Positions 60,025 through 64,000 of a DNA stretch of 64,000 nt are shown piece by piece. The notes under the pieces are model-generated. The model had not been told where the DNA came from. It worked only from the letters and a program-made list of their open reading frames with translations, and ran no database searches. This DNA is from Apium graveolens (taxonomy: Eukaryota; Streptophyta; Magnoliopsida; Apiales; Apiaceae). The translations under genes and the position numbers were made by a program. Location of the stretch: NCBI RefSeq assembly GCF_009905375.1, contig NC_133650.1, positions 301,629,957 to 301,693,956 of the forward strand, read 5' to 3'. Position 1 is the first letter of the stretch. Each line of letters begins with the position of its first letter.

Positions 60025-61806
60025 ATGGCTCAACCAGATAGGTATTCAAACAATTATCCACCACTGCTTCATGGTGCTGAAAACTATAATGACTGGAAGT
60101 TTCGAATGAAAATCTTTCTCCAGCGTGATGCATTTGAATGGGATGCTGTAGAAAATGGTTTCACAATTCCTATGAAAGAAGGGAAGCCAAAATCTCTCAA
60201 GGATCTCTCTCCCGAAGAAGTGAACGCAATGAATTCCAATGCTAAAGCTATGAATTCACTTCTCAATGGCATGGTAGCTACAGAACTAAGAAAAGTCTCA
60301 GCATGTACTACTGCCAAACAGATTTGGGATACGATCAAAGTCAGCCACGAAGGCACGTCTAAGGTACGTGAAGTAAAATTAAGTATGCTAATGAGTGACT
60401 ATGAAGGTTTCAGGTTGGAAAGAGATGAAAGCGTGCGAGATGCTCAAGGGAGGTTTCTGACATTGATGAACTCCATCTCACTTCTGGAACGGATCATTCC
60501 TCAATCTGAGATAAATAGGAAAATCCTCAGAGCAATGCCAAAGAAGTTTGCTCCAAAGGTTACCATTCTGCAGGATTCAACACTGCTTTCGACTATGGAT
60601 ACTCTAACACTGTTCAGTGAATTGGAGGAATTCGAAAATCAGCTACGTAGATATGATGAAGAAGATGAAGCTCCTCGTAAGAAAACTCTTGCACTTAATG
60701 CAGATGCAGATGAGTCTCCTGACGATTCTGATGAAGATATTGCTCTTCTAACAAAGAAGTTTCATAAATTTCTTGCCAAACGGAATGCCTCCAAACGACC
60801 TGTGAAATCGCAGTTTATGAAGAAGGACTTCAAATCTAATCCGAGCAAGGAGGTTAAAGTGAATCAAAGCAAAGATACTTGCTTTGAGTGTGGAAAGAAA
60901 GGGCACTTCAAAAAGGACTGTTACAAGCTGAAGAACAAAAAGAAGGCATTAATTACTTGGAGTGATGATGAATCTGACGTGGAGATCGATTCAGACGATG
61001 AAGTTGCTCAACTTTGCTTTGCTGGACTAGAGGACAACTCCAGTGACAATGATGAGGTACAGAATATTAAGTATAATTCAAATATATCTTCATCTATGTT
61101 GAATTTGCAGGTCCAGGTTAAAAAGTTAAAAGAAAAGAATGCTTATTTAAAGCAAGCTTTAAGTGAAGTTCTTAGTGAAATGGATGATCCCATGAAGGAA
61201 GAAGCCCTAGTTGCTGAGAACAAATCATTGCTTGAAAGGGTTTCAAAACTTACTAAAGAAAATCAATATCTCAAAAATGAGATTGAGATGAAGGATGTAT
61301 GCCTTGAAGCCTTGAAGAAAGAGTCAATATCTGTTGATTCAGAAACCGTTAAAGAAGACAGTGCTCCTGATCCCCTTGTTCCTGAATTAAAGCAGAAAGT
61401 CGAACAGCTTGAAAAAGATTTAGCTAAATGTTTTCATGGAGAAGGAACTTTGAATGCTCTTCTTGGTGAACAAAAATCTTCTCTTGATAAAGGAGGTTTA
61501 GGATGTGAGTCAATCAAGAAACGTGCATTTCAAGGCGGTTATAAGCGAGCTCCTATGAAATATAAGATGCCTTATGAGAAATGTCGAGATTGTGGCAAAG
61601 CTGGCCATCCTACATCTGAATCTAGATTATGTGGTATCAAGGGCCACTCTTCTAACTCATCTTATAAATCTTCTACTAGATATAAATCTGCTAATACTTC
61701 TGTTAATATTGTTCAGATGTGGATTAAGAAATCAGATAGACATTTATATAAGATTTGTGATACTAACCAACCAGGACCCAAGTTTAAGTGGGTACCTAAG
61801 GGATAA
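60025..61806 (+). CDS. Gag protein of a Sirevirus-like retrotransposon
   Basis: 593 codons. Gag assembles the cytoplasmic particle and binds the element RNA. The start at 60025 ([15 protein letters not shown]) follows the primer site closely. Residues 15-230 are the UBN2-type gag fold ([44 protein letters not shown]). Residues 286-299 form a complete CX2CX4HX4C zinc knuckle ([14 protein letters not shown]). An acidic stretch follows ([13 protein letters not shown]), then a probable coiled coil at about 357-475 with Leu heptads. A second knuckle-like motif near residue 520 ([14 protein letters not shown]) lacks its last Cys. The frame stops with TAA in WVPKG-stop, six bases after the pol frame has opened in the -1 register. 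Gag is long for copia because of the C-terminal extension, as in Sireviruses. Confidence 0.9.
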   Translation: MAQPDRYSNNYPPLLHGAENYNDWKFRMKIFLQRDAFEWDAVENGFTIPMKEGKPKSLKDLSPEEVNAMNSNAKAMNSLLNGMVATELRKVSACTTAKQIWDTIKVSHEGTSKVREVKLSMLMSDYEGFRLERDESVRDAQGRFLTLMNSISLLERIIPQSEINRKILRAMPKKFAPKVTILQDSTLLSTMDTLTLFSELEEFENQLRRYDEEDEAPRKKTLALNADADESPDDSDEDIALLTKKFHKFLAKRNASKRPVKSQFMKKDFKSNPSKEVKVNQSKDTCFECGKKGHFKKDCYKLKNKKKALITWSDDESDVEIDSDDEVAQLCFAGLEDNSSDNDEVQNIKYNSNISSSMLNLQVQVKKLKEKNAYLKQALSEVLSEMDDPMKEEALVAENKSLLERVSKLTKENQYLKNEIEMKDVCLEALKKESISVDSETVKEDSAPDPLVPELKQKVEQLEKDLAKCFHGEGTLNALLGEQKSSLDKGGLGCESIKKRAFQGGYKRAPMKYKMPYEKCRDCGKAGHPTSESRLCGIKGHSSNSSYKSSTRYKSANTSVNIVQMWIKKSDRHLYKICDTNQPGPKFKWVPKG

Positions 61807-64000
61807 AGCAATTCTTGCAGGTTTGTTTGAAGGTCCATGTTCCGCGAAATAAATGGATCATCGACAGTGGTTGTTCACGTCACATGACAGGTGATAAATC
61901 CAAGTTTCTATCTCTAGTTGCCAAGGAAGGTGGCTTAGTTACTCTTGGAGATTCAAACACCGTCCGAATTATTGGAAAAGGCACCATTGGTAATGACAGG
62001 TTTGCCATTTCTAATGTTCGTTTAGTTGATGGTTTGAAATATAATCTTATTAGTGTAAGTCAACTTACTGATGCTGGTCATAAGGTTAAGTTCGATAAAG
62101 ATGTATGCTATATTGGTACTCATACTAACGAGTTTGCTTTAGTTGCCAAAAGAAAAGGAAATATTTTCGTATTAGATTTTGATGAACAGCAAGAAGAAAT
62201 TTGTCTTGCTACTGTTCAAGATCAACAGTATCTTTGGCATCGACGTCTTGGCCATGTTCACATGGATCTTCTTCGGAAGATATCTTCTCATGATCTGGTT
62301 CGAGGTCTACCAAAGCTGAAGTACAAGAAAATAGAACCTTGTTCAGCTTGCCAACTTGGAAAACAGGTGAAAACTTCCTTTACTGCTAAGAATAAAGTAT
62401 CAACTTCTGTTCCTTTGCAGCTCCTTCATCTAGATCTTTTTGGTCCAGAAAGGTATGTAAGCTTAGGAGGTAAGAATTATGCTTTTGTTATAGTTGATGA
62501 TTATTCTCGTTTCACTTGGGTATTATTTTTACGAACTAAGGATGAAGCTTTTATTGAGTTTAAGGATCTTATTACTAACCTTGAGACTAAGTATTCATTT
62601 AAGCTCAAGACTATTCGTAGTGATCATGGAGGTGAATTCGAGAAGGATTTCATAACCTTCTGTAAATCAAGAGGAATCACTCATGAATTCTCAGCTCCTC
62701 GAACTCCTCAGCAAAACGGAGTAGTAGAACGCAAGAACAGGACTCTACAGGAAACTGCCAGAACTCTACTGCATGAGAGTAAGCTTCCAAGAAAATTTTG
62801 GGCTGAAGCGGTACACACTTCCTGTTATGTTTTAAATAGAGTGCTTATTCGTCCTATTTTGCTTAAAACTCCGTATGAATTGCTTAAGAAAAGGACTCCT
62901 AACATTAGTTATTTTCGAGTATTTGGTTCCAAGTGTTTTATTTTAGATACTCAAAATAATCGAGGCAAGTTCGATGCGAAATCTACGGAAGGAATCTTCT
63001 TGGGATATTCTACAACAAGCAAAGCTTATCGTGTTTATAATTCAGTCAAGAACAAAGTAGAAGAATCCATCAATATTTCATTCAATGAATCTTCAAGGAA
63101 TATATCTCAAATTGATGAAGACACTGCGGATCTAGCGTCTCATTCCCAAATGAGACAGTCTCATTCTGAAAAGAGTCAGTCTCATTCTGACAAATCAAAC
63201 AGTCAAGACTCTCCAGGTCCATCTCAGTCTTCTGATAATTCTGCAGGATCTACTCAAGCTTCAGTTGAATCTTCTGGCTCTCCAAAGACTCCCGATAGTG
63301 TTTCAAATTTGAATTATGTTACTCCTCTGGATAAATCTTCACAAGCGGAAATGAGGCAGTCTCTTTTGAATGAGACAACTCCTATTCATTTCCAGGCAGA
63401 CAATTCTAATGAGGAAGAAATGAGTAATATTCAACTTCCTAAGTCTTCTAGGACTGTGAAGAATCATCCACCAGATAATCTTCTCACTGATTTAGATCAA
63501 GGGATTTCTACTCGAAGCAGACTTCATAATCTATGTGCATTCTGTGCTTTTGTTGCTGAGTTCGAACCAAAGAATGCTCAAGAAGCAGTTGCAGACGAAC
63601 ACTGGTCTGTTGCAATGCAGGAGGAATTGAACCAGTTCGAGCGGTGTGATGTTTGGGAACTCGTCCCACCTCCTCAGGATGCCAAGATCATTGGAACTCG
63701 TTGGGTTTTCAAGAATAAGAAAGATGAAGATGGAAATATCATTCGAAATAAAGCTCGGTTGGTTGCTCAGGGATACAACCAGCAGGAAGGAATCGATTAC
63801 GACGAGACATATGCTCCAGTAGCTCGTTTAGAAGCTATTCGAATCTTAATGGCCTTTGCAGCTCACAAGAAGTTCAAGCTCTATCAGATGGACGTCAAAA
63901 GCGCTTTTCTAAATGGCTATCTCAAGGAAGAAGTCTACGTGAAGCAGCCTCCAGGTTTCATTCATGAGAAGTACCCTAACTATGTTTACAAGCTCAAGAA
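61800..64000 (+). CDS. Pol polyprotein (protease, integrase, RT), partial
   Basis: Open in one frame from 61800 to the window end, more than 730 codons, in the -1 frame relative to gag. Domains in order: aspartic protease with [13 protein letters not shown] at 61854; GAG-preintegrase with LWHRRLGH near 62234; integrase with its D, D and E in LDLFGP, DHGGEF (62622) and NGVVERKNR (Glu at 62727); a Ser/Gln-rich linker (63120-63420); and the start of the RT domain ([43 protein letters not shown]). The YVDD motif and RNase H lie beyond the window. No internal stop was met, checked by reading the frame at several anchor points. There is no ATG at the opening, so translation would need a -1 shift or a fused frame. 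Confidence 0.88.

Larger units (their letters stand above)
58770..64000 (+). mobile_element. Sirevirus-like copia element, 5' part, largely intact
   Basis: Contains a probable 5' LTR (58770 to about 59965), an exact primer site, an open gag and an open pol that runs off the window in the RT domain. It is the least damaged element in the window and so probably the youngest. Confidence 0.87.

Noticed and set aside
60084..60356. Minus-strand frame within gag
   Set aside because: It is the antisense of a well-conserved gag domain.

Overview
This is a repeat-dominated window of a plant nuclear genome, most likely a eudicot. The evidence is plant D-type cyclin exons with spliceosomal introns, Ty1/copia and Sirevirus-like LTR retrotransposons with tRNA-iMet-type primer binding sites, En/Spm (CACTA) transposase fragments, a plant non-LTR element, tRNA-derived SINEs and very AT-rich spacers. 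The species cannot be named from the sequence. The only host gene that is nearly complete is a cyclin D gene (14380-16149). Everything else is mobile DNA, gene fragments or spacer.

Layout. Positions 1-38684 are three diverged copies of one block: unit 1 at 1-16727, unit 2 at 16728-26933, unit 3 at 26934-38684. Each block starts with the same AT-rich segment, then a fragment of a proline-rich protein gene, then a CACTA element carrying decayed transposase exons on the minus strand. In units 1 and 3 a tandem LTR array (LTR-internal-LTR-internal-LTR) follows. Unit 1 then has the six-exon cyclin D gene. Unit 2 has lost the array and the 5' half of the cyclin gene, carries a private LINE insertion (17.3-19.0 kb), and is interrupted by a copia element whose LTR ends exactly at cyclin exon 4. 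Unit 3 runs into a 100-N assembly gap (38685-38784) inside the array.

Positions 38785-64000 are unrelated to the block. They hold: the last codons of a copia pol beside the gap; a decayed copia element with a 3' LTR (40.7-44.8 kb); a SINE joined to a truncated Sirevirus-like gag and its LTR, on the minus strand (46.0-48.5 kb); AT-rich spacer with two tRNA-like SINE candidates (49.2 and 51.0 kb); a tandem SINE duplication (51.4-51.9 kb); a cluster of broken N-terminal fragments of a UDP-glycosyltransferase gene with upstream repeats rich in TGACG (51.3-58.5 kb); three copies of a roughly 400-bp AT-rich repeat, two of them forming a long inverted repeat (55.4-56.7 kb); and the 5' part of a largely intact Sirevirus-like element (58.8 kb to the window end), with open gag and pol frames.

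I do not see a new biological system. The most informative observations are the layered history of the triplicated block, the 2-bp frameshift and GC-AG intron in the cyclin gene, the copia/cyclin/CACTA composite junctions, and signs of assembly trouble near the gap.
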